Shown here piece by piece: positions 39,059 to 49,908 of a stretch of 64,000 nucleotides of DNA. Within the stretch, counting starts at the first letter, position 1; each line of letters begins with the position of its first letter. The stretch comes from Marthasterias glacialis (taxonomy: Eukaryota; Echinodermata; Asteroidea; Forcipulatida; Asteriidae). Below the pieces are notes generated by a model. It did no database searches. It was not told the origin of the DNA and saw only the letters and a program-made list of their open reading frames with translations. The DNA is taken from contig OU452219.1 in assembly GCA_911728455.2 (NCBI GenBank), positions 5,516,320 to 5,580,319 of the forward strand. Reading direction: 5' to 3'. A program made the position numbers and the translations under genes.

Positions 39059-40089
39059 CCACAAACTGATCTAAAATTTATCAGATCTTCAAATGTACAA
39101 GCTTTGGGAGGGCTATATTTGTCAAAAAGGGTTCAAGCTCTTCACATGTAAAGTATCCATTGTATTTGCGTATAAATACCAGGTTGCGCAACGGGGACCA
39201 AACATATAACAAGTTTCAAACGAGCTATCATAAAGTTGCGCTACAGATCCTCGTACACTTAATGAACCATAGTTATTTCCTCAATAATTATTTAAAATAA
39301 TACAAAATAATGCGTGGGAGGGGAGAGAGTCCTTCGGGCAGGACGGGAAAATCTGTTTCAGTGCTTCTTTATTATTATTATTATTTTTTTTTTTACTTTA
39401 GTGTTTATATCCGTAAAGGATCCTTATATACATTTGTTCCTTGGGCTTTTCATGTCTCCGTTCCATTTTCGAAAGATCAATAAACCTGATTGATCCTTAC
39501 TTCTTAATAATCCTTTTGAAAATATTGCTTAGTCTTCCATGATATTTTTGTATAGTGTTTTTTCCCTTAATTGTCTTATGTTGTACGGTACATTTAAATA
39601 ATAACTGACTCGATGTAAATTTAGATGCAATTCAATCTGCTGATTGTGATGTCTTTTTAAGTTTAAAATAAAATTATCCATTTATCATCTTCATTATCAA
39701 ATAACTGTTCTGTTCAGCTTTAATGTCACAAACAATTATATTTCCCTCTCAAAAACTGACAGCTACCGTCACGGGTAATCCCTTTCACTGGTCCCCGTTG
39801 TAATCAAACCGAAGTATGGAAGGAAAAGAAGTATGTCCTAAGTTATTCAACCAGTATATCACAAATTGTTGTTGCGTAGACGGGCAAATATAGTTCAGCC
39901 CACAGACGTAAAGGAAAAAAGCTGTAGCTTTAGCTCACCGTCAACCTCGATATTATTTTAATGATTCAATATCCTCTCTTTTTTACTTGAAAGAATTCTG
40001 GGGGTTCGGCCTTGTACCTTGGGCAAAAGTCGGCCTCTTAGAAACATATCATGGTATACCCTCCAAAGTATAGCTCAACCTTGTTAAGT

Positions 40090-40450
40090 ACAAACCCATC
40101 AATGTTCACAGATTGACATATACATTAAACAGTGTAAAAAATCATGATGGTAGGAAACTTTCCTTAAAATATTTCTGCATGAAGTGTTATCGTTTTTGAA
40201 TAATAAATGAAACAAGATCACCAAATAATAATTTTCGTCTCATGAGACCAAAACTCTTCCTAAGAATGCGTAGGCCCAACAAAAATGCTGAATGTGAAAA
40301 TGCTGAATGTGTTTTTTTTTACCGTTGCTTGCAAATAAAACAACGAAATGAACTGAAATTTTCACAGTTGCGGGTCTTTATTATATAGCACTTGTGCAAA
40401 GAATGGAAGCATTAACAGACACTTCACCAAGGATGAACAGGGGCTTTTAG
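40090..40450 (-). repeat. Dispersed A/B element, B-segment copy
   Basis: It aligns by eye to 10434-10790: shared TGTTCACAGATT, AACTTTCCTT, AAGTGTTATCGTTTTT, AAAAATGCTGAATG and TGCAAAGAATGGAAGCATT. A short internal duplication (AAAATGCTGAATGTG) is present only in this copy. Confidence 0.8.
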
Positions 40451-42375
40451 CATCATTTGCTTTACATAAAAACAAAATTTTACTGAAAAATTAATTTGGG
40501 TTGAAAGTTAGTTCAAACTACTGCTGCTTCTTGCCAATCTGTTAACAACATTTTCATGTGTTTTCGTATTTTTTTTTTAATTGGCAACAGAACGGTTGCA
40601 GATGGTGAAATCCTGCTATCTTGTTGTGACAACGGCGCAACCTTATGGAAACAACCGAACCAACCCATCAAGTGCTAGAACTTACCGCGAATTGAAAAAT
40701 AACTGCGGCGTGGAAAACGAGCCCCCAATTAAAACCGATTGTGCTAAATGTAGACCCACTCCCCATTGTTTCCTATTGGCTGACTTATTTTCGTTTCTGA
40801 CATATTTTGAAAGGTTATTGCTCAGTGGTGTGGACGACTGATTTCCCATAAATTTGTTCATGTCGATGGGAGGTGGTGTATGGGGGGTGCCCACGCAGTG
40901 TGCGATGGGGGCCATTTGTACAGTGGTCTGATGGGAGAACTGGGGATGGACACCGTACAAGCTTTGCCATCATAATCAATAGATGCCCATGGGTCAGCAC
41001 TCACAGTGGTCAATCTACCGTTATGACCATCGAGTCACTCTACGATGGACGTTCCCGTCATTCCTGCAGCATGTGATTCGTGGACTCCTTGCCGTATTAT
41101 AAGTTGTCTTCCTTTGTACGCAAATATTCTACCAAACATTCCAAACAACTAGCTAATATTATTTGATGGCCTACCGTAAATCAACAACACAACAAACAAG
41201 AATCATACCAGTAGTTGTTATGTCATTGAAATCGCCATTCGTGCATTCATTGATTCCAACACCAAATACTCTGAGAAATATAATTATAGCATATGTATGA
41301 TTATCAAATTTGAGAAAATACGACTGATTATGAGAAAAGGGGGAGGGGGAAAACACCTTAACAACAACATTTTTCTTGAAGACGATCAGAGCATACTGAT
41401 CGAAACGTCAAGTTGTTTCATCACACAGGTTCTTTTCAGAACTCATTAGAGAGAGATTTATCAATTTAGTCAATTTTTCTATGATCTGCACCAAATTGAG
41501 AGAATTTTATGGATGATGTTATCACAAAACTTACTACTATTGTATCTCCACCATGCAAAGTTTCAAATTTTTTTCTTAAAACAACGGCATTGAAGTTTTT
41601 CAATTCAAAACGAAAGCTGTAACCCGTCAGGTTGTCCCCTTTAACTTATTGACACTCTTTGCGATAAAATTTAAGAACCCTAGAGATGTCAATGTACTCG
41701 AAGAAGATCGACAAGCTTTTGCGGCCGTTTTTTAGAGACATCTGCTTCCCAATTTTATCAGGAAGTTCAAAGCACGTCTTGCTTGCCGTTATTAATTTTA
41801 TACGAGTACCCAGTGTAGGCCAAATACAAGTTTCGGTTTGGAAGAAGTTGGTTCTGAAAAAAATAATAATAACAGTTGTTTTTTTTCCCCCGAAGTTTTT
41901 TCCCGTCAAGCCTATGCCAACAACAGGCTGCGTTCAACAGGTTGGTACACATCTCCCAACAATGAGCAAATCATCATTAGGGGGACACGTGTTGGTCGAG
42001 TACGAAAATCAGATTTTCAACTTGGGCACGTTAATTAGTGTTGTTTTTCTTCCTCAACCCGTTTACAGCAACACTGGAAATCACGCCTACTACCCACGCC
42101 CAACGCCCAGTATTATAAAGACACTTCCATCTCGGATGTGCAGACAAAAAGAAGTATTGTGTGGTTTGACTTATGTTTGACTGTAGTTTACTAATAACGC
42201 CAGGTGAAAAATCTAAAAGGTCTGGGGTGGTGTTCACTCTACAGTTCCAGTTAGGCCTAAATGAAAACCAACAAGAGAATCACGTAAGACCATAAACAAG
42301 CTGTTGTTAGGTTTCAGCATTTGGCTGTTTTTGAAGGTAGAATATTAGATTTGTATTCATAAAAAAATGTACATA

Positions 42376-42666
42376 CAGGTATCAGTCTGAAAGCTTGCTG
42401 ATTATGAAGTTCATACCAGAACCAATCTTCCATTGAAATATTTCTGTCTGAAATACTGCCAAAGTCGAGAAAATACAATTTGGAAACCCCGACTTTAATT
42501 CCGATTGTAATAACCGTAAGGACAATGTGCTTACATGCTGAAAAATGTAAACGGGGTTTTCACTATTTTCTCCTGATTCGGGAGACGGATTGAGCCCATT
42601 TCTTAACAGCTTTTTTTCATATATATGTTGAATCACACAAAGTAAGAACACTGCACTATCAGCTTT
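42376..42666 (-). repeat. Dispersed A/B element, A-segment copy
   Basis: It aligns to 10131-10433 with the same ends. The minus-strand core reads FLDFGSISDRNISMEDWFW. It is followed by a SINE (42785-43032) and then an inverted A fragment (43189-43337), so the two A copies face each other. Confidence 0.85.
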
Positions 42667-42784
42667 ACCTATCCTATGTTTTACCTTTAAAGTTTCTCTT
42701 TATGTTAAGGCTAAGTGTAGTATACAGTGGGAAGTTTGTACTATCAAACGAAGTCATTTAAGTAATTTTAAACATTAAAATCAA

Positions 42785-43032
42785 TCTTCAAAGGTGACTA
42801 CGGTATCGCACTGCAACCCGTAGACCTGGAGATACCTATGTAGAACAATGAAAAAAAAAAGTTTTAGATGTGGGAGGAAAAGTTCAAACAGGGGGTAAAA
42901 ACACCAAATCGGGTACAGGGACTTGTAAACCCAATCCACATGCAAGGCTCCGTCCGCGTCCAAGGTTGGATTCGAACCAGGGGCCACAGAGATGAAAGGC
43001 AGTGTTACATACCACTGAACCAACCTGTACAC
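42785..43032 (-). mobile_element. tRNA-derived SINE, copy 1
   Basis: On the minus strand the head carries an A-box-like GGTTCAGTGGTA (43021-43010) and a B box GGTTCGAATCC (42978-42968), the split RNA polymerase III promoter of a tRNA. The body includes GAGCCTTGCATGTGGATTGG and TTTCCTCCCACATCTAAAAC, both shared with copy 2. The cloverleaf is not complete, so it is not a working tRNA gene. It sits between two facing A-segment copies. Confidence 0.85.
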
Positions 43033-43188
43033 ATGCAGTTCCTTGTGCCGACCCAAACCCAAACATTCTTTTTGAGAAAAAGGGCATTTGTAAAATCTTC
43101 CCATGTGTGTATGTTTCAACATATTATGAAAAAACAAACATGCGGGAGAAAAATGTGAAAAACCGTGCACACTTTTCATCACGTCCAT

Positions 43189-43337
43189 AATTTCGATTGT
43201 TACAACCGAAACTAAAAAATCGTGGTCTTCAAATTCTATTTTCTCGATTTTGACAGTATATTTCAGACAGAAATATTTCTAAGGAAGATTGGTACCGGTA
43301 TGAACTTCATAATCAGTAAGCTTTCAGACTGATTCAA
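43189..43337 (+). repeat. Dispersed A/B element, inverted A fragment
   Basis: It is the reverse complement of the first part of A and ends AATCAGTAAGCTTTCAGACTGATTC. The core peptide frame is broken by a 2-base insertion after GACAGTAT. Together with 42376-42666 it flanks a SINE. Confidence 0.8.
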
Positions 43338-45077
43338 GTCTCGTAGTCTGGTTCTTGAAAATATGCATAAATAGTTAACTATGTGTAAGAGACTAGGTGC
43401 CACACAAAATTTTAACAGCCTAATGAATGGCCCTTGAACATGAACAGAAAAATATCGGCGAAAGAAATATCACACATTCTGATAATTTTTACCGGTTTTT
43501 TTTCGTTCAAGGTATTTATTGATGGCATTTTCAGCTCTGTTTATTAACAGCGGCCAGCCACCAACCCGGTCATTACCACGCAGTGAAGACCGGGTCCTCG
43601 TACAGTTACTGCCTAAATAACTTATGCCTTCTCATACAGAGAGAAATGCCGCTTTCATTACGCACCGGTATATAAGAATTATCGGATAGTTATCTCCAGC
43701 TTACGTTTATGAAACTAAAACAAGAGGCCTATTTTTTCTTTAGGGTTACGTGAAACAAATAATGCAAGCACTTCCAATGTAGCTCTATGGCGAGGGTTTG
43801 TGTTTCTTTCAAGATAGGTCAAGGTCTATTGGTTTAATTTCGTTGTTTCTAAAAAAGGTAAAAGGGAAAAAATACCCACGTTTACGCAACTCATTGCTGT
43901 CACTGAAGAGTATGGCAAATATCAATAATTAAAAGGAAACACATTGTTCTGAATCTAAAGGATCTAAATCTAGCCAGTTTCAAAAAACCTTGAGTCCACC
44001 GATGTTATACAAGGTTTATTAATTTTTGTTACAGACCAAAATGCTACTATTCCGCTTCCTTTTGTCGGTTACAACACTGTTTAATTGAAGTGCGTGGCAA
44101 GATTGACAGGGGTTGGTATTTGCAATTTAACTCAAAGACATGCACGAGCACTAGAGCGTGAGAATGGATCTCTTCATATCGAACCCCAGCACCCACCCCT
44201 CGAAAAAAAAATAAAAAATTAAGAGAAAGAGAGAAAAAGAAAAAAATCCATGCTTGTCTTTGATGTGTAGAAAAATCGAAAGGCAGTGTTTCTTGTAATC
44301 TGTGGACAACGCACAACCATTGTTAAGAGTCACGACAAAAGATTATTACCCACAATGAAGTTACATATACACTAAAATGATTATCAAAATGTCAATACAC
44401 AAGCCATTGGGGTTATTGGGCATAAGAGTCAGATGGAAATCCAATTAAACACGCCTTTTACAAGATATCTGGTGGTGCGTGCAGTTAATAAAATACCGCG
44501 CCTCAACCAGTGATTTTTTATTAAACAGCATCTTCCTCTTTTTGTTTCTGCTCAAATTGATTTGCGAAAAGTCTGTAGACGTTTTTAATTTTATTATGAA
44601 CGTATTGTATTTTCCCCCGTGTGTCGCTTCGTTAACAAAGGACATTGGTACGTACTGTACTGGGGGAGCCTTCATTTTGGACACTTCTTTAAAAAAAGAA
44701 AATGGATGTACAATCGTGGGTGACGTCATGATATTCAGATGATTAAAACTGATACATCTACGACGACCTCTAAGCTGGGTGACTGCTTTATTTAAATGTG
44801 AGAGAACATCTATGGATTGTTTTTTTATTTATTTTTGTATTTTTATTTATTTATTTATTTTATTTACTGTTATGTCACATCACAAGACTTTGTCTGGCAA
44901 CTGTTGCGCTAAACATAGTCATGCATCCTCTAGTTTTCAACCAACACGCCATACAACCAACCTGTTGAACACCAAACTAGTTTGTTTTTCACCCATACAC
45001 AGATGTGTGTTTTAGCACTGTATGCTCAGTACTTTCCCGAGTCATGTGAAAAAAAAACCAACAGGCATATTACTCGG

Positions 45078-45120
45078 GGGAGGGGGATTCAAACCCACAA
45101 CCTCTACCATGCTAGGTAAA
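45078..45120 (-). mobile_element. Possible tRNA-like SINE fragment
   Basis: On the minus strand TAGCATGGTAGAGGTTGTGG is followed by GTTTGAATCCC, resembling a tRNA anticodon-to-T-arm region. No A box in proper position and no SINE body are seen. Confidence 0.25.
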
Positions 45121-45329
45121 ACACAAACAATATTCTTTATCCTCGATGTAAATTCAGGTAAAAGGTACAGGCACGTTGGATGGAAACAACAAAAACAAAT
45201 TGTGTTTTTTTAGGAATTTGTGTACGATCACATTGGGCTTATTTAAATTGGTGCAATCGAAATAAAGTGAGGTTGATTTAAAGTTTTAAAATGAATATTT
45301 CAAAAAGAAATATTCCTCATGGGGATAGG

Positions 45330-45620
45330 TGTTAACTTTACAATCAGCGAGCTTTCAGATTTATAACCACCTGTTTCTCTTCAAATAATGACCAATCCTT
45401 TATCTTTTGTTTAAATTAACATATTTTAAGAACATATCATTTTCTTCTTGAACGTTTCTGTCTTCCAGAGAGTTGCATATAAGAAAAAGAAAAACAAATC
45501 TGAAGAACCTCATCCCCATGAGATCGAAATTAATTAGGATTTTTATGTTTTTGGAAATATAAAACACCTTTGTGCATAACCTGTAAACATAAAGCACGTG
45601 GGTAACTGAATGAGTACATT
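45330..45620. repeat. Diverged A/B-like element (possible)
   Basis: It contains CAATCAGCGAGCTTTCAGATT, close to the A terminus, then GACCAATCCTTTATC and GAACGTTTCTGTCTTCC, which resemble the A interior in the opposite orientation. Similarity is patchy. Confidence 0.35.
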
Positions 45621-45800
45621 TTAATTCAAATTTGAGGTGAACAAAGTCATTTTTTTCTTTGTTCACCCCACAGTTGAACCTGTACACTAATTAAGCCTGT
45701 TTGGAAGATGCGCGAATGCATAGTTCAATACACCAACTAACATACGCATGTAGGCCTTTGTATTGAACTTTTTACAAAAATGTTTTCTCTTGGTAAAATA

Positions 45801-46095
45801 TTCAGGTTGGCATATTGGTTTATTTCCCTACCTTTCACCTCTGTGGACCCCAGTTCGAATCCCGGACTGGAGCCTTGCATGTGGATTGGGTTTTCAGTCC
45901 CTACCTAATTGCGTGGGTTTTCCCTATTTGGGGTTTTCCTCCCACATCTAAAACTGACATTTCTTCAACATCTTCTCTACACAGTATCTTAAGGCCTACG
46001 GGTCACAGTTCAAGTCACTTGTGAGGGTCCCTTGGTTTCATTACCAGAAAGATATAAAATTGAATAAATAAATAAATAAATAAATAAAATAAAAT
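45801..46095 (+). mobile_element. tRNA-derived SINE, copy 2
   Basis: Same family as copy 1 in the opposite orientation: CAGGTTGG head, degenerate A box, B box GTTCGAATCCC (45853-45863), GAGCCTTGCATGTGGATTGG, TTCCTCCCACATCTAAAAC, GGCCTACGGGTCACAG, then GTCCCTTGG and a (AAAT)n tail (about 46058-46090). The tail is typical of LINE-mobilised SINEs. Confidence 0.85.
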
Positions 46096-46989
46096 CTAAA
46101 AGAAAATTAAAAACACTTCTAGGCCCCGCCTACCCCCTCCCCTCCTCCATTAAAATGTCTACAGTTACGTTACTTCATATACAAGGACAATAAAACAACA
46201 ACAAAACGCTGACAATAAATATTGTCGTCAAAGTAATCACCTGGTATTTGCGATAGATATAAATGCTGGTTTGTTTTGATTGTGTCAAAAATGAAGTCAT
46301 CTTTCACATTGGTGACGAATAAGATCGATGGACGCCTATCTTATATGCAACCTCCACCACGCATGTACCTGCAAATAGAAAGAGACAGGGAGTGTTGGGG
46401 ACCAGCGCATGACAAGCAGATCGAGGCCTTGGAAAGCTTCTTTTCAACCACAAGATGGTTTTAACTTATTATTTTGTACAGGTGGGGTACTTTAACGTCT
46501 TGGTACGAAGTACGAGGTATTTTGACATATCTTTAAATCATGGACTTTGAGATGAATTGATTGAACTTCAAATATCCGTATCATTAGGAATTATTTTCAA
46601 TGTAGATTACAGTTGAGTATTCTCTGTAATTTTTATAACATTACCATCACTCCTGTTTGCTACGTTGTGACTACTTTTCCGTAGAATTGTGCACAAACTT
46701 AACCCTTCCCATAACCTTATTTCTAACTATGTTTTAGCCCAAGGGAGTGGTTTAGGCTCGATGCGACAGTAAAATTCGCCCTAAAATGGGAATAGACCAC
46801 ATGTGTGGCCAGACCAAATAGTCGCCCTCATGTGGTATGGCTCCATTAAAATATCAAACTGTTGCTACTCTATCAAAATATGAAACTATACAATTTCTCC
46901 GACTGTCTATGCTGGTGTCATAACGTAATATAAACCCACCTCATTCAGATATCCGGATTAATTGCACACGTTTACAAAACTAGGCTCTA

Positions 46990-47232
46990 TTTAAAACTCT
47001 GAAAACTCCCGGTGAGAGTTGACCCTAATTCCAGGTCCCTGGGGCCTGAACCATTTCTGGGTCAGACTGAACCGGAAACTGGTTTAAAAATTGGGATTTT
47101 GACTCGGATCCTGCCCCAGTTTGACACTGTGTTGGGTCCGTTTGGCAAAGATTCCGGGCCATACTGACCCAGCGGGGTCAGCCCCCCCCCCCTGCGACCC
47201 GGAATCCGGGTCAATTCTGACCCGAGTACTAT
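46990..47232. repeat. Cluster of GGGTC / GACCC short inverted repeats
   Basis: At least nine copies of GACCC or GGGTC occur here, including TGACCCAGCGGGGTCAG and CCGGGTCAATTCTGACCCG, around a C11 tract (47182-47192). It lies directly upstream of the 32-bp minisatellite. Confidence 0.5.
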
Positions 47233-47286
47233 AGTTTAGATCACGGTACACTATTTGGTATGCTATCATTTTAACAGGCACGTCAA

Positions 47287-48086
47287 ATGGAAGAAACTAC
47301 AAATGGTGTTCACTTCGAATGGAAGAAACTACAAATGGTGTTCATTTCGAATGGAAGAAACTACAAATGGTGTTCACTTCGAATGGAAGAAACTACAAAT
47401 GGTGTTCATTTCGAATGGAAGAAACTACAAATGGTGTTCACTTCGAATGGAAGAAACTACAAATGGTGTTCATTTCGAATGGAAGAAACTACAAATGGTG
47501 TTCACTTCGAATGGAAGAAACTACAAATGGTGTTCACTTCGAATGGAAGAAACTACAAATGGTGTTCACTTCGAATGGAAGAAACTACAAATGGTGTTCA
47601 CTTCGAATGGAAGAAACTACAAAATGGTGTTCACTTCGAATGGAAGAAACTACAAATGGTGTTCACTTCGAATGGAAGAAACTACAAATGGTGTTCACTT
47701 CGAATGGAGGAAAATACAAATGGTGTTCACTTCGAATGGAAGAAACTGCAAATGGTGTTCACTTCGAATGGAAGAAACTACAAATGGTGTTTACTTCAAA
47801 TGGAAGAAACTACAAATGGTGTTCACTTCGAATGGAAGAAACTACAAATGGTGTTCACTTCGAATGGAAGAAACTACAAATGGTGTTCACTTCGAATGGA
47901 AGAAACTACAAATGGTGTTCACTTCGAATGGAAGAAACTACAAATGGTGTTCACTTCGAATGGAAGAAACTACAAATGGTGTTAACTTCGAATGGAAGAA
48001 ACTACAAATGGTGTTAACTTCGAATGGAAGAAACTACAAATGGTGTTTACTTCGAATAGAAGAAACTACAAATGGTGTTCACTTTA
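47287..48086 (+). repeat. 32-bp minisatellite, 25 units
   Basis: The unit is ATGGAAGAAACTACAAATGG plus TGTTCACTTCGA. Units begin every 32 bases from 47287, with one 33-base unit at 47607, and end in a partial 25th unit at 48056. The first six units alternate TTCATTTC and TTCACTTC, a 64-bp higher-order period. Since 32 is not a multiple of three and the unit has no stop in any forward frame, all three forward frames stay open and encode the same cyclic 32-residue peptide. The longest frame (47255-48178) would be 307 residues. No signal peptide, domain or promoter supports a real gene, so it is annotated as a repeat. Confidence 0.95.
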
Positions 48087-49890
48087 TGACTGATTTTCTA
48101 AGAACGTTTAATGCATGCATGTGTAATTCCAGAGCGAATGAACGTGTGAGTTCAACCAAGCCTACACATTTTTCATAAGAAATGAATTCACAATTTTTAA
48201 CTTTTTATTTCATTGACAACAGCACACCAGAAACAGGCCTGAAATAAGCTAAAATAAAACATTTCCTCATGGTGATTCTTCAGAAGTCACGAAAGCATAT
48301 TTACGAACATTTGGACCAAAGGCGGCTTTTAATAATAATTTTGCAATCGTAGGAGGTCCGGTGGTCTTTGTGGTCAAAACACCGCAAAAAAGCAGCCATG
48401 GTCCCGAAAAAAAAACACACGCCAGCTGACGCCCACAAGCTTCCTGCGGCCCAATGTGGCCGGTCCGATTCAATGTTATAGCTCGATAAGCTTCAAGGCA
48501 GGAACAGCAATCAGTCATAAGAAACTGACAGTTTTATTACAAGCAATTATAGCTGAACAGGAGACAACAATGCGCGGACAAGAACGGGTACCATTACCAG
48601 CAACAACTGTATAGCCACTTTGTAAGCCCTCCGTGTGACCAAACCGGTAAAGGATTAATTGTAGAAATTGTAGAAATTGTAGAAAAAAATAACGAAATAC
48701 TAAGTACATTACAGAAAAAAAATTACTGGAATAGTTTTCTCCACTTTCTCGTGTTTACAAATTTAATGTTTCCTTGGGTATTTTCTGGAAAGCATGATCT
48801 ATTATTGCTCCGAACATCTGTGCGGTGAGTACAACAAAGTGTCAAGTAGGGATTTATTTAGTGAACATGAACATTGTGGACAATTAATGATTGTGAATTT
48901 TCAAATAGATGGTTGATTACATAAGAGTGAAATGTGGCATTTGGTACAAAACCTTCATATCATTCTTTGTCACATAATTCTAAAAAAACACGAGGGACCA
49001 GACTAATTCGGCCTACAGGCTTCGACGTGGTCACATGACGTCAAACCCGGAAAACATTCGTTTTCTCTCAAATTTACATAAACGTAACAATTATTTTATA
49101 CATCCCTCAGAAAACGACATGTTTAGATCACAAAAATGATAATGACTATATTAATATTGCAAAATATAAAAGAAAAAAGTACGCAGCGAGCATTAAAAAA
49201 ACGACTGAGGTTGTTGTGATGAGAAGCTTATCGACAAACACATATCCCATAGTTATGGCCCACACCGACGTCAGAGTTGAAAACAAGAAAGGCCTCTACC
49301 TTATAATCCACGGATGACGAGTTAACGTGAAAACAAAAATCATTAAATAGATCAACAAGATATGGATGTGAATGCAATCAATTTTGGATATACGGATTGC
49401 TCTTTGCCCTTGCTGGTGTATATCTAGGCGAATCGTTCTCTACACGGGGCAGAAACTCTCCCTCAAATGATCAAAAAAAAGTTGCTTATTTCGCATAAGA
49501 CTAGGAGAAACACTCCACCTCATCGCTCTGTGAGAGGGCAAGTATCCGAGTGTCCTTCAAACACTGGGATTGATACCCATTCAACAATCTCACGCTAGTT
49601 GGCTCCGATTGTGTTTCCAACACGAAAGCAACAAACAGTTGATTGTCTGGCTTTAATGGCGATAAATGATGATCTTATTAATGCTGAATGGAGCTCGCCA
49701 ACAAACAACAACAACTACCGGTGCACTCGCAGATCCAGCCTTAATTTGGCTTGAGCTGATTTAGTGTTAACGGAATCAGCGAATCAATCAAACGTCAGGG
49801 AAAACAAGGATAAGTAGCTGCAACATGTCTTATTAAATACCTTTTCATTGTGACCGGTCACATTCGGGTTAGAGACGAGGTGTTATTGAC

Positions 49891-49908
49891 GGGGGGGGGG
49901 GGGGGGGG
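49891..49908 (+). repeat. G18 homopolymer
   Basis: The longest G run in the window. Confidence 0.95.

Larger units (their letters stand above)
31733..42375. other. Gene-free region
   Basis: No gene is supported. AT-rich sequence contains candidate regulatory sites (35198-35230, 37112-37145, 39033-39058), an (ATT)n tract near 39370-39390 and the B-segment repeat at 40090-40450. The GC-rich patch 37140-37260 has no open frame of note. Confidence 0.7.
43338..46986. other. Gene-free region
   Basis: No gene is supported. Besides SINE copy 2 it contains an (ATTT)n tract (about 44819-44866), a CRE palindrome (44721-44728) and a possible diverged A/B element. Confidence 0.7.

Noticed and set aside
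41686-42180. 164-residue open frame on the plus strand
   Set aside because: Low-complexity Lys/Phe/Val-rich translation from AT-rich DNA, no motif, and no support for splicing.
42968-43021. Functional tRNA gene
   Set aside because: A and B boxes are present, but the acceptor and anticodon stems do not form a cloverleaf, and the downstream body is shared with a second dispersed copy.
42781-43188. 135-residue open frame on the minus strand
   Set aside because: It lies over the tRNA-derived SINE, and its translation simply reads the SINE body.
47287-48086. CRISPR array
   Set aside because: The units are directly joined with no spacers, and the DNA is animal nuclear sequence.
47255-48178. 307-residue open frame with internal repeats, as a protein-coding gene
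   Set aside because: It arises from a 32-bp tandem repeat that is open in all three forward frames. There is no start context, domain or splice support.
49535-49600. tRNA-like sequence near GGGATTGATACCC
   Set aside because: Only a loose B-box resemblance, with no A box and no shared SINE body.
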